From positions 46,655 through 110,654 of the forward strand of contig CAZGQS010000007.1 of NCBI GenBank assembly GCA_964527775.1: 64,000 nucleotides of DNA, written 5' to 3'. A model generated the notes under the pieces. That model ran no database searches and was not told the DNA's origin. It saw nothing but the letters and a program-made list of their open reading frames with translations. Position 1 is the first letter of the stretch. Each line of letters begins with the position of its first letter. Positions 16,608 to 23,581 of this stretch are shown here, one piece after another. Both the position numbers and the translations under genes were made by a program. This DNA comes from VMCP01 sp964527775 (lineage in GTDB: Bacteria; Bacteroidota; Bacteroidia; NS11-12g; UBA955).

Positions 16608-17252
16608 ATGAAATTGGTCTATTTTGGGGCGGTCATTGCGGCGGCGGGCTTGTTTGTGGGCTCTTGTAAACATGAGGTTCTTCCTTCGGTTAATGCATCT
16701 GACATTTGTTTCGAGCGCGACGTCTTACCCATTTTTGTATCCAATTGTGCTATGAGTGGTTGCCACGATGCAGGCACTGCTGCCGAAGAATATATCTTAA
16801 CCAATTATGCCACAATTATGAATAAAGGCATTCGATCTGGTAGGCCTAAAAATTCGGAAATTTGGGAGGTTATAGAAGAAAATGAAATGCCACCCAACCA
16901 TCCTTTGACCGCAGAACAAAAAGCGATTATAAAAACTTGGATTGCCTCGGGTGCGCCAAATGGTGTAAATTGTAGCAGCAATTGTGATTCGTCGGTTTTT
17001 ACTTTTTCAGGGGCTGTATCGCCTTTAATAACTAAAAACTGTGTAGGATGCCATCAATACCCTGGTGCAAGCGGTGGTGTAGATTTAAGCTCTTATCAGG
17101 GGGCACGTGACATTGCAAAATCAGGAGCGTTTTTGAATAGCATTCAAGGTACAAACGGATATAAAAAAATGCCTCCTTCCGGTGCAGGACTGTCTGAATG
17201 TGAAATTAATCAAATTAGAAAATGGGTAGAAAACGGAGCTCAGCAAAATTGA
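16608..17252 (+). CDS. Cytochrome c-like lipoprotein with CX4CH and CX2CH heme motifs
   Basis: This 214-residue lipoprotein has lipobox VGSC (Cys20). It contains two heme-type motifs: CAMSGCH near residue 46, with four residues between the cysteines, and a canonical CVGCH near residue 145. Each motif is followed by a short helical domain ending in MPPNHPLTAEQKAIIKTWI or MPPSGAGLSECEINQIRKWV, the pattern of small cytochrome c domains with a methionine axial ligand. It is likely attached to the outer membrane. The next gene encodes a one-domain relative, which suggests tandem duplication. Confidence 0.8.
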   Translation: MKLVYFGAVIAAAGLFVGSCKHEVLPSVNASDICFERDVLPIFVSNCAMSGCHDAGTAAEEYILTNYATIMNKGIRSGRPKNSEIWEVIEENEMPPNHPLTAEQKAIIKTWIASGAPNGVNCSSNCDSSVFTFSGAVSPLITKNCVGCHQYPGASGGVDLSSYQGARDIAKSGAFLNSIQGTNGYKKMPPSGAGLSECEINQIRKWVENGAQQN

Positions 17253-17608
17253 TTTCTGCAACTTTAATTGCTCTAGTGGCAGTTCTTGGCTCATGCTATT
17301 ACGATAAGTCTGAAAGTCTTTACGGTGTTACCAAATGTGACACCACAAATGTCACATACACTTCAATTATTTCACCCATTATACAACGCGATTGCGCTGG
17401 ATGCCATTCCGGTGCAAGTGCTTCAGCAGGTATTCAATTGTACGATTATACTTCCGTTAAAACCTACATGAGTTCTAATAAAATGCGCTTACTGGGTTCA
17501 GTAAAATGGGATGGTACAGCGTCTAACATGCCCAAGGGTGGAAATAAATGGAGCAATTGCAACATCAATTCAATGGAGGCTTGGGTGAACCAAGGAATGA
17601 AACCATGA
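17222..17608 (+). CDS. Single-heme cytochrome c-like lipoprotein
   Basis: This 128-residue lipoprotein has lipobox LGSC and one CAGCH heme motif. The C-terminal KMRLLGSVKWDGTASNMPKGGNK supplies a candidate Met ligand, then NINSMEAWVNQGM. It resembles the second domain of the preceding protein. The ATG start overlaps the upstream gene by 31 bases; an in-frame TTG at 17249, which overlaps the upstream TGA, is an alternative that keeps the whole signal peptide. Confidence 0.78.
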   Translation: MGRKRSSAKLISATLIALVAVLGSCYYDKSESLYGVTKCDTTNVTYTSIISPIIQRDCAGCHSGASASAGIQLYDYTSVKTYMSSNKMRLLGSVKWDGTASNMPKGGNKWSNCNINSMEAWVNQGMKP

Positions 17609-18501
17609 CCGCTATTTCACTGTGGAAAATCATTGCCCTAAAATTGGCAATTATAACTGGGTTTTTTCAACCAAATACGGCCAAAACGCAAGAAATTACA
17701 GAAAAACCTAAAAAAGAAAAACCCAATTACAACATTCCTATAACCGATGCCCCGAGCAATTCTAAATCGCTTAGGCTCATTACAGGACATACCTCTTCAA
17801 CTCTTCCCAAAGGCACCTTTGAATTTGTCATTCAACATCGGTTTGGTGAATTGAACGAAGGCGCAGAGAATCTCTATGGATTGGATAATTTTAATTCTGT
17901 TCGATTAGGATTTGACTGGGCTCTTGGGAATAGAATCACCATTGGAGCCGGACGAAGTTCACGCGGTAAAATGTTCAACTCCTATTTCAAATGGAGAATG
18001 ATTGGCAGTCCAAGAACCAAATTCAATTTAACCTACTTGGCCAACACAGACATTGATGGCAGGAAAACCAGCGATTGGGGAGTATCACCCTTCTTTTTCT
18101 CTCACCGTTTGGCCTATACCCACCAATTGATTTTTTCCCAACAATTTGGAGAAAAATTGGTGATTGGTGTTGCGCCAACGCTAGTGCATTTTAATTTGGT
18201 AGATCTTAATAACCAATCAAATGATATTCCATATGTGAATGCCTACGTCAGAAGAACACTCTCTCCCAAAATGGCGCTGACTTTTGAAGGTTCTACTTTG
18301 GTGAATGGAATCGTAAATACTCCGGCCAAAATCAATCCTACTTTGGGGTTTGGGTTTGAGTATTTTACGCCTAAACATACCTTTCAAATCAATTTAACCA
18401 ATTCAAGGTCGCTTTATGAGTCGGGATTTTTAACCCAAAATCCACCTTCAACGTCAATGAATCAATTTTGTTTGGGTTTTAATTTAATCAGAAGATGGTA
18501 G
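17605..18501 (+). CDS. DUF5777 family outer-membrane beta-barrel protein (copy 1)
   Basis: This 298-residue protein starts at an ATG overlapping the upstream stop (ATGA); a longer frame back to 17548 would overlap the cytochrome gene. The segments FEFVIQHRFGELNEG, NLYGLDNFNSVRLGFDWAL and TIGAGRSSRGKMFNSYFKW match DUF5777, predicted outer-membrane barrels of Bacteroidota. The end, QFCLGFNLIRRW, is a plausible last strand. It is followed by a paralog that starts within its last codons. Confidence 0.82.
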   Translation: MTAISLWKIIALKLAIITGFFQPNTAKTQEITEKPKKEKPNYNIPITDAPSNSKSLRLITGHTSSTLPKGTFEFVIQHRFGELNEGAENLYGLDNFNSVRLGFDWALGNRITIGAGRSSRGKMFNSYFKWRMIGSPRTKFNLTYLANTDIDGRKTSDWGVSPFFFSHRLAYTHQLIFSQQFGEKLVIGVAPTLVHFNLVDLNNQSNDIPYVNAYVRRTLSPKMALTFEGSTLVNGIVNTPAKINPTLGFGFEYFTPKHTFQINLTNSRSLYESGFLTQNPPSTSMNQFCLGFNLIRRW

Positions 18502-19397
18502 GAAAATTCAAAATGATAATTGCTCTAACCAGCATTCTTTTTACAGCTCAATTATCAGCCCAAGATGATGACTTTGATTTGTTGGGTGAGGAAAAACCGG
18601 TGGCAACCAAAGTGAATTATGCTTTTAAAACCACCAAAGTAATCAATCTTCAAAGTACAGAAGTGACCGATAAAGGGGTGCTCGATTTTAAGATGATGCA
18701 CCGTTTTGGTCCCACAAATGCCGGTGCTTACGAAGCTTTTGGATTAGACCAATCAACCGTTCGGTTTGGATTTGAATACGGAATTACCCGCTCTACCATG
18801 ATTTCGGCGGGGAGGTCAAATGTCAACGGACTTAAAAACCTTGATTTTTTTGTAAAACAAAGACTGCTTCATCAAAATTCCACCAATTCCATGCCCGTTT
18901 CAGTGCTGGCTGTTGTTGGAACACAGTATTTGTCAGGTAGTAAATTCAATGATCTTACCAACCAAGAACGAAGCGCGTATTTTGCTCAGTTGATTGTTGC
19001 TCGAAAGTTTGATGAGGATTTTACTTTAGAAATTGTTCCAACTTGGTTGTACAATGCCAAAAATCCACCAACAATGCCCACTTTAGAGACACCGGCAGTT
19101 TCTCAAATTGCACTTGGAGTGGGACTTAGACATAAAATCAGTCCGCGAAGCAGCATCAACTTAGAGTATATTCCAGTTTTAACAAATAAGGGAACCCTTG
19201 TAAACAGCTTCTCTGTAGGAATGGATGTTGAAACTGGTGGCCACGTCTTCCAATTTCATCTGACCAATAGCCCAGGATTGAACGAAGTACAATTCATTTC
19301 AAACACCACTGATCCTTGGAAAACCGTCGGAATTAGGTTCGGTTTTAATCTTTCTAGGGTATTTACAGTGGTTAAACCAAAAGCGTTTAAAAAGTAA
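18495..19397 (+). CDS. DUF5777 family outer-membrane beta-barrel protein (copy 2)
   Basis: This 300-residue protein has signal peptide MIIALTSILFTAQLSAQ and the family segments LDFKMMHRFGPTNAGAYEAFGLDQS, shortened here to the pattern HRFG...GLD, then FGFEYGITRSTMISAGRSN and FVKQRLL. It overlaps copy 1 by 7 bases and is the last gene of the operon. The two copies are clearly diverged, so the duplication is old. Its 3' end overlaps the opposing glycosyltransferase by 11 bases. Confidence 0.82.
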   Translation: MVGKFKMIIALTSILFTAQLSAQDDDFDLLGEEKPVATKVNYAFKTTKVINLQSTEVTDKGVLDFKMMHRFGPTNAGAYEAFGLDQSTVRFGFEYGITRSTMISAGRSNVNGLKNLDFFVKQRLLHQNSTNSMPVSVLAVVGTQYLSGSKFNDLTNQERSAYFAQLIVARKFDEDFTLEIVPTWLYNAKNPPTMPTLETPAVSQIALGVGLRHKISPRSSINLEYIPVLTNKGTLVNSFSVGMDVETGGHVFQFHLTNSPGLNEVQFISNTTDPWKTVGIRFGFNLSRVFTVVKPKAFKK

Positions 19398-21132
19398 GAA
19401 TCTGTTTGTGAGGAAATCCATATTGCCATGGGTTTCCTTTCATTACATTAAGCTCCACGTGGGCTCTGGTATTAGTCTTTGAATGTATATTCATTCGTAA
19501 TACACTATTTGCGCTTTTATTTGGGATGTCTTCCAACTTTAATGCATGAATTGCCGGATTTACCGGTCCTGGAACCACGGTGTAACGATAATCGATTTGA
19601 TTCAAGGCCTTGTTGAAACCTGGTTCAAAAAGAGCAGTAATGAATTCAAACGTATCAGAATTTTGAGGTTCAATTTCAAAATAAATCCAATCGTTTTGCT
19701 GAAGATTTAATTTGATGTTTTTGAAATCTATAAAAACATTGGAGTCATTGGGAAGATTGATGCTCGGGTTTAAAGATGGTTCACGATTAACAAATGCATC
19801 TACGCGGCCACCTGCTGTGAACCAACTCGAACTCATTCCTGAATGGAGTTGGCTCCCAAAGATATTGACTCTTTGGAACTTTGACTCTAGCCATGGTAAC
19901 ATCCAAACCGGACTTCCCGAATTGCTGATAAAAATGAAAGTATCGATGTTTTTTTGAACTGTTTGTTTTTCGAGGGATGCTAATTCGTCAAAGTTCAAAT
20001 GAAACTTTTTTGATTGATAATTCAGAATATCCTCTGGTCCCTCGGCAAAAACAGGAAATTTGGTCAATGTTTTGTCCCTAGATATCAACTGAAACGGCGA
20101 TGAAAATTTATTTTCCGTTCTTCTTTTTTGAAAATTGGTTTCCTCGACTAGGCTGACAATCAATATTACTAAAACAACATATCGTCCCCAAGAAGGAACC
20201 CATGACAATGAAAAATTACTCACAAATGTCAAGAAAAACGGCAGAGCAAAATACACTACGTGATCTTGTAATACTGGTTTAAACCAATATGAATAAGACC
20301 ATCCTATCAGTAGAACCAATGCCCAAGAAATAATTAATTTTGTCGCTGTTGAATCAATTCTCTCTTTATGATAAATTGAAAATGCAGTACATATTAAAAT
20401 TGATAATAGGAGTAAGTTAGATTGGTTAAATAGATAATGTACATGGTCTATAAACCATTTGGGCTGAGGCCTGCCAAGCCAACTTAACCCACCTTCACCA
20501 ATTTGATGAGCAAGCACGCTCCATTGTGGAATTATCAGTAACAAGGCAACTGAAGCTACGATAATTGTATGTCTGCGAATTCTGAATTCTTGATCAATTA
20601 TCCAATAAATGAATGCTGCCAAAAAACTGAAATAATGGGTGTAAAGCGTCAAACTGAGTAAAAAACCGACAAACCAAGAATTAGATTCCTTTCGGAAATT
20701 TAAAAATAACAGCAAGGCGGTAAGTCCAAGTTCATAAGGGCGAACCCAAACCGACATGCTCATGGGCAAGTAGAGAAAAGCAAGAAATAGGGTAGAGTAG
20801 TCAGCGGTTTGTTGATTTATTTGCTTTGCAAATCGATAAAAAAGCACCAAATTAAGTAGTGAGAATACTCCCCACAAAAGTTTGTACTTCCATTCGTCAA
20901 AGCCAAAGATTTTAATTAAAAACCATAAAACCGTTTGAACTCCAGCCGGATGCCCATCTATAGCCACTCCTTCGGTGAGGTGTTTCAAGAAGGAGCCTTG
21001 TGTGTTATGGGCCCGGAATAGGGCACCAAGCTCGTCAGAATCCATGGGAACCTCCCAAATCCCGTAAAATCGAAGGATGGCTGCTGTGAACAACACCCCT
21101 ATAAAAAACGAATGTCTTTTCAGGAAGTCCAA
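19387..21132 (-). CDS. GT-C membrane glycosyltransferase (PMT/ArnT-like)
   Basis: This 581-residue protein has about ten membrane helices in its first 360 residues and a soluble C-terminal part. The first loop contains WEVPMDSDELGALF, with the D-E pair used by GT-C enzymes that take sugars from polyprenyl phosphates, and GVAIDGHPAGVQTVLWF matches the D.HP motif of the second loop. Sugar and acceptor are unknown. The likely start is TTG, directly after the TAA stop of the upstream gene; no ATG suits. Confidence 0.75.
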   Translation of the reverse strand: MDFLKRHSFFIGVLFTAAILRFYGIWEVPMDSDELGALFRAHNTQGSFLKHLTEGVAIDGHPAGVQTVLWFLIKIFGFDEWKYKLLWGVFSLLNLVLFYRFAKQINQQTADYSTLFLAFLYLPMSMSVWVRPYELGLTALLLFLNFRKESNSWFVGFLLSLTLYTHYFSFLAAFIYWIIDQEFRIRRHTIIVASVALLLIIPQWSVLAHQIGEGGLSWLGRPQPKWFIDHVHYLFNQSNLLLLSILICTAFSIYHKERIDSTATKLIISWALVLLIGWSYSYWFKPVLQDHVVYFALPFFLTFVSNFSLSWVPSWGRYVVLVILIVSLVEETNFQKRRTENKFSSPFQLISRDKTLTKFPVFAEGPEDILNYQSKKFHLNFDELASLEKQTVQKNIDTFIFISNSGSPVWMLPWLESKFQRVNIFGSQLHSGMSSSWFTAGGRVDAFVNREPSLNPSINLPNDSNVFIDFKNIKLNLQQNDWIYFEIEPQNSDTFEFITALFEPGFNKALNQIDYRYTVVPGPVNPAIHALKLEDIPNKSANSVLRMNIHSKTNTRAHVELNVMKGNPWQYGFPHKQILTF

Positions 21133-22401
21133 TTAAGTTTTTTGCTTAGATTTTTGAGCTGACGGGAATAAAATATTGTTGAGAATCAATCTGAATCCCG
21201 GACTATTGGGGTGCAAATTGAGGTCAGTAGGAGGTTCTCCAACGTGGTGCTGATAGTCTTCGGGGTCATGTCCCCCGAAAAAAGTCCAAGTTCCTTTACC
21301 CATTTCACCATGAATGTATCTGGCTTCATTTAATAAGGCATTTTCACCCATGACTAACACGTCACTTTTGATGAGATCTCTCTTGAATGCAGTGGTTTGT
21401 CCCATAAATCCACGAACGGTTTTTGTATGATTTTGACAAAGTATGCTCGGAATTAAGTCCCATTTGGCTGAATAATCAAAAAGGGTAAATAAATCCGTTT
21501 CTTCGGTAACGTTCCGAGTGTTGGGATTTACGTCAATGTTGGAATATTCGTAAACGTATGGACTGGTTTCTAAGGTGAAATTTTTAAATGCGAAGCATTG
21601 GTCGTAATTGAGTTTTTGCTGGGCCTGTGGATCTGCAGGGTCACCATCAAACATGCTCTCGCAGACGTCGGTATTTTGCGCGGCCAACGCAATGTCGTAG
21701 GTATCGGTGGCGCTGCACATGGCAAAAAGGAAACCTCCACCAAGACAGAAATCTCTTATTTTCAAAGTGACCGCTTTTTTCAATTCTCTGACGGTTTTGT
21801 ACCCGTGTTTTCGGGCCATGCTCTCTGCCTCTTGAACTTGAGAAATATACCAAGGCGCGGTAGAGTAGGAGGCCCAAAATTTGCCGTATTGTCCCGTGAA
21901 ATCTTCGTGGTGCAGGTGGAGCCAGTCGTATTCGGGTAGCTTGTTTTCCAGAACTTCGTCATCAAAAATGACCGTGTATGGTATTTCGGCGTAGGTAAGA
22001 ACCAAGGTGACGGCGTCATCCCAAGGTTGCTTGGATTTTGGTGAATAAACGGCAATTTTAGGAGCATTCAGAAGCTTCAACATATTCATATTGACTTCTG
22101 GATTTGAGATGGTGGTTTCAATTGAATTTGCTTCCGATTCCGAAATAACTTCAAAAGAGACGCCTCTGGTTTTACATTCACGCTCCGCGTCAGCGTTGTA
22201 ATTGGTCATGAAGCTACCACCGCGGTAATTCAGCAGCCACAACACCTCAGATTTTTGCTTGTCTAAAATCCAAAATGCTATGCCATAAGATTTTAGGTGA
22301 TTTTTTTGGGACTCATCCATGGGGATGAGAATTCTTGTTGCCTCAAGAGAGGTGAATATCCCCAGAAAAACTAAAAGGAAGCTAATTTTTGACCTAACCA
22401 T
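21133..22401 (-). CDS. Exported protein of the family often labelled asparagine synthetase B
   Basis: This 422-residue protein has a signal peptide (ISFLLVFLGIFTSLEA) followed by ILIPMDESQKNHLKSYGIA, the opening of a conserved Bacteroidota family that carries the database name asparagine synthetase B. I see no N-terminal Cys glutaminase domain, no ATP pyrophosphatase SGGxDS motif and the protein is exported, so that activity is unlikely. FCLGGGFLFAMCSATDTYD resembles a glutamine-amidotransferase-like nucleophile elbow, and GTWTFFGGHDPEDYQHHVG is His-rich. The function is unknown. It overlaps crcB by 31 bases. Confidence 0.7.
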   Translation of the reverse strand: MVRSKISFLLVFLGIFTSLEATRILIPMDESQKNHLKSYGIAFWILDKQKSEVLWLLNYRGGSFMTNYNADAERECKTRGVSFEVISESEANSIETTISNPEVNMNMLKLLNAPKIAVYSPKSKQPWDDAVTLVLTYAEIPYTVIFDDEVLENKLPEYDWLHLHHEDFTGQYGKFWASYSTAPWYISQVQEAESMARKHGYKTVRELKKAVTLKIRDFCLGGGFLFAMCSATDTYDIALAAQNTDVCESMFDGDPADPQAQQKLNYDQCFAFKNFTLETSPYVYEYSNIDVNPNTRNVTEETDLFTLFDYSAKWDLIPSILCQNHTKTVRGFMGQTTAFKRDLIKSDVLVMGENALLNEARYIHGEMGKGTWTFFGGHDPEDYQHHVGEPPTDLNLHPNSPGFRLILNNILFPSAQKSKQKT

Positions 22402-22727
22402 ATCAATGTAAATCCTAAAATGAGTGAGCTAATGCCATAAACGGCCATGAGGGTATATTGTTTTGAATCGAAGTAATTCAATAATTCCAATGCCAATCCA
22501 GAAAACGTAGTAAGTCCACCGAGAAAACCAATAGACCAAAATGCTTTGATGTTTTCATTTGGGTTGAGTAAGATGATTCCCATAAATAAACTTCCGAGCA
22601 TATTTAAGGAAAAGGTAGCCCATGAAAAAGAATGTGCGTTAAAAGGGATGAATTTTGCGGCAAAACCTCGAACAATACTACCCAAGAAGCCGCCTAAACC
22701 CACTAATAAATAGTATTTCTGAAGCAT
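22371..22727 (-). CDS. crcB: Fluoride channel CrcB/FluC
   Basis: This 118-residue protein has four membrane helices. GLGGFLGSIVRGF, FSLNMLGSLFMGI (with the conserved Asn) and FLGGLTTFSGLALE (the TTFS motif with phenylalanine-box residues) identify the dual-topology fluoride exporter. One gene is enough for a homodimer. Only about 37 bases precede it, too short for a fluoride riboswitch, and none is seen. Confidence 0.93.
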   Translation of the reverse strand: MLQKYYLLVGLGGFLGSIVRGFAAKFIPFNAHSFSWATFSLNMLGSLFMGIILLNPNENIKAFWSIGFLGGLTTFSGLALELLNYFDSKQYTLMAVYGISSLILGFTLIWLGQKLASF

Positions 22728-22752
22728 TTCAACGAAGTTACGTCAAATTGAA

Positions 22753-22760
22753 TATTTTCG
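22753..22760 (+). promoter_or_regulatory. -7 box variant TATTTTCG
   Basis: One-base variant (TTCG for TTTG) ending 4 bases before the ATG of the flavin reductase, at the spacing seen for exact boxes elsewhere in the window. A similar variant is at 39843-39850. Confidence 0.4.
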
Positions 22761-22764
22761 CCCC

Positions 22765-23451
22765 ATGGAATACCGCATTTCTAGAATCATTCAAGAATCT
22801 CCTCGGGTGCGCCGATTTTTTTTAGAAACAGGAAATTTTGATTTTATCCCAGGGCAGTTTGTGGTATTGACACACCCGGATTTACCTGATGGAGACAACC
22901 AAAGAAGCTATTCAATTGCTTCGTTAAATGCAAATCAAAGTAAATTAGAGCTTTGCATAGTATTGAATGATAAAGGATTAATAACCCCATGGTTGTTTCA
23001 GAAGAATGTGGGAGATTTTCTAAACATTTCAAAGGCTCAAGGGGCGTTTAACCTTAAAAATGATGATAATTCAGGACCTGTAGTATTTATAGCAACGGGA
23101 ACCGGTGTAGCTCCCTTTCGCAGCATGATTGATGCGTCTCTTGAATTCACTCATTCAGAAGTTCATTTGGTCTTTGGAAACCGTTTTCAACAAGATATAT
23201 TATATAGAGAACATTGGGAAACTCTTCAAAATGCACAGGAGCGATTTCATTTCCATCCAGTTTTAAGCAGGGAAAAGGCAACAAATTGTGCTTTGGGGTA
23301 TGTTCATGAAATTTATGAATCAATTTTAAGAGATCAGTCAGATGCCAGAATTTATGTTTGTGGTTGGCAAGATATGTGCAAAGAAGCTAGAGAAAGACTC
23401 AAATTGTTGGGTTTCAATCGTAAACAATATGCCTTCGAACAATATGATTGA
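22765..23451 (+). CDS. Ferredoxin-NADP reductase-like flavoprotein
   Basis: This 228-residue oxidoreductase has the FAD-binding motif QRSYSIAS (RxYS) in its N-terminal barrel and the NAD(P)-binding motif FIATGTGVAPFRSM in its C-terminal Rossmann domain, closing with YVCGWQDMCKEARERL. It has no iron-sulfur domain, so it probably passes electrons between NAD(P)H and a separate ferredoxin or flavodoxin. It stands alone, followed by the leader of rho. Confidence 0.88.
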   Translation: MEYRISRIIQESPRVRRFFLETGNFDFIPGQFVVLTHPDLPDGDNQRSYSIASLNANQSKLELCIVLNDKGLITPWLFQKNVGDFLNISKAQGAFNLKNDDNSGPVVFIATGTGVAPFRSMIDASLEFTHSEVHLVFGNRFQQDILYREHWETLQNAQERFHFHPVLSREKATNCALGYVHEIYESILRDQSDARIYVCGWQDMCKEARERLKLLGFNRKQYAFEQYD

Positions 23452-23503
23452 GGCATAATTTTTGTTTTCTCTGATATTTAACTTAATATTGCATCACAAG
23501 AAA

Positions 23504-23527
23504 AGAGGAATCGACTCTGAATCCTCT
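23504..23527 (+). promoter_or_regulatory. Hairpin in the rho leader
   Basis: The inverted repeat AGAGGAATC / GAATCCTCT (one A-A mismatch, loop GACTCT) lies about 55 bases upstream of the rho start in a 130-base gap. It has no T tract directly after it, so it is not a standard terminator. Because rho is autoregulated in other bacteria, a leader element is possible but unproven. No exact TAnnTTTG box is seen in this gap. Confidence 0.3.
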
Positions 23528-23581
23528 ACTCTCCTAGAATCTTATTTCATTGAATTTATTGTTCGTTTATAGCAATTTTAT

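Noticed and set aside
17548..17604. Longer start for the first DUF5777 protein
   Set aside because: It would lie in the cytochrome-like gene; ATG 17605 overlaps that gene's stop and precedes the hydrophobic signal.
21598..21939. Long antisense frames inside real genes (for example here and 8518-8784, 23578-23997)
   Set aside because: They lie opposite well-supported genes and have the biased composition of shadow frames, with no recognisable domains.
22728..22764. Fluoride riboswitch before crcB, and a glycine riboswitch before gcvH
   Set aside because: The upstream gaps are 37 and 11 bases, too short, and no matching structure is visible.
23456..23464. TAATTTTTG as a rho promoter
   Set aside because: It has three bases between TA and TTTG instead of two.
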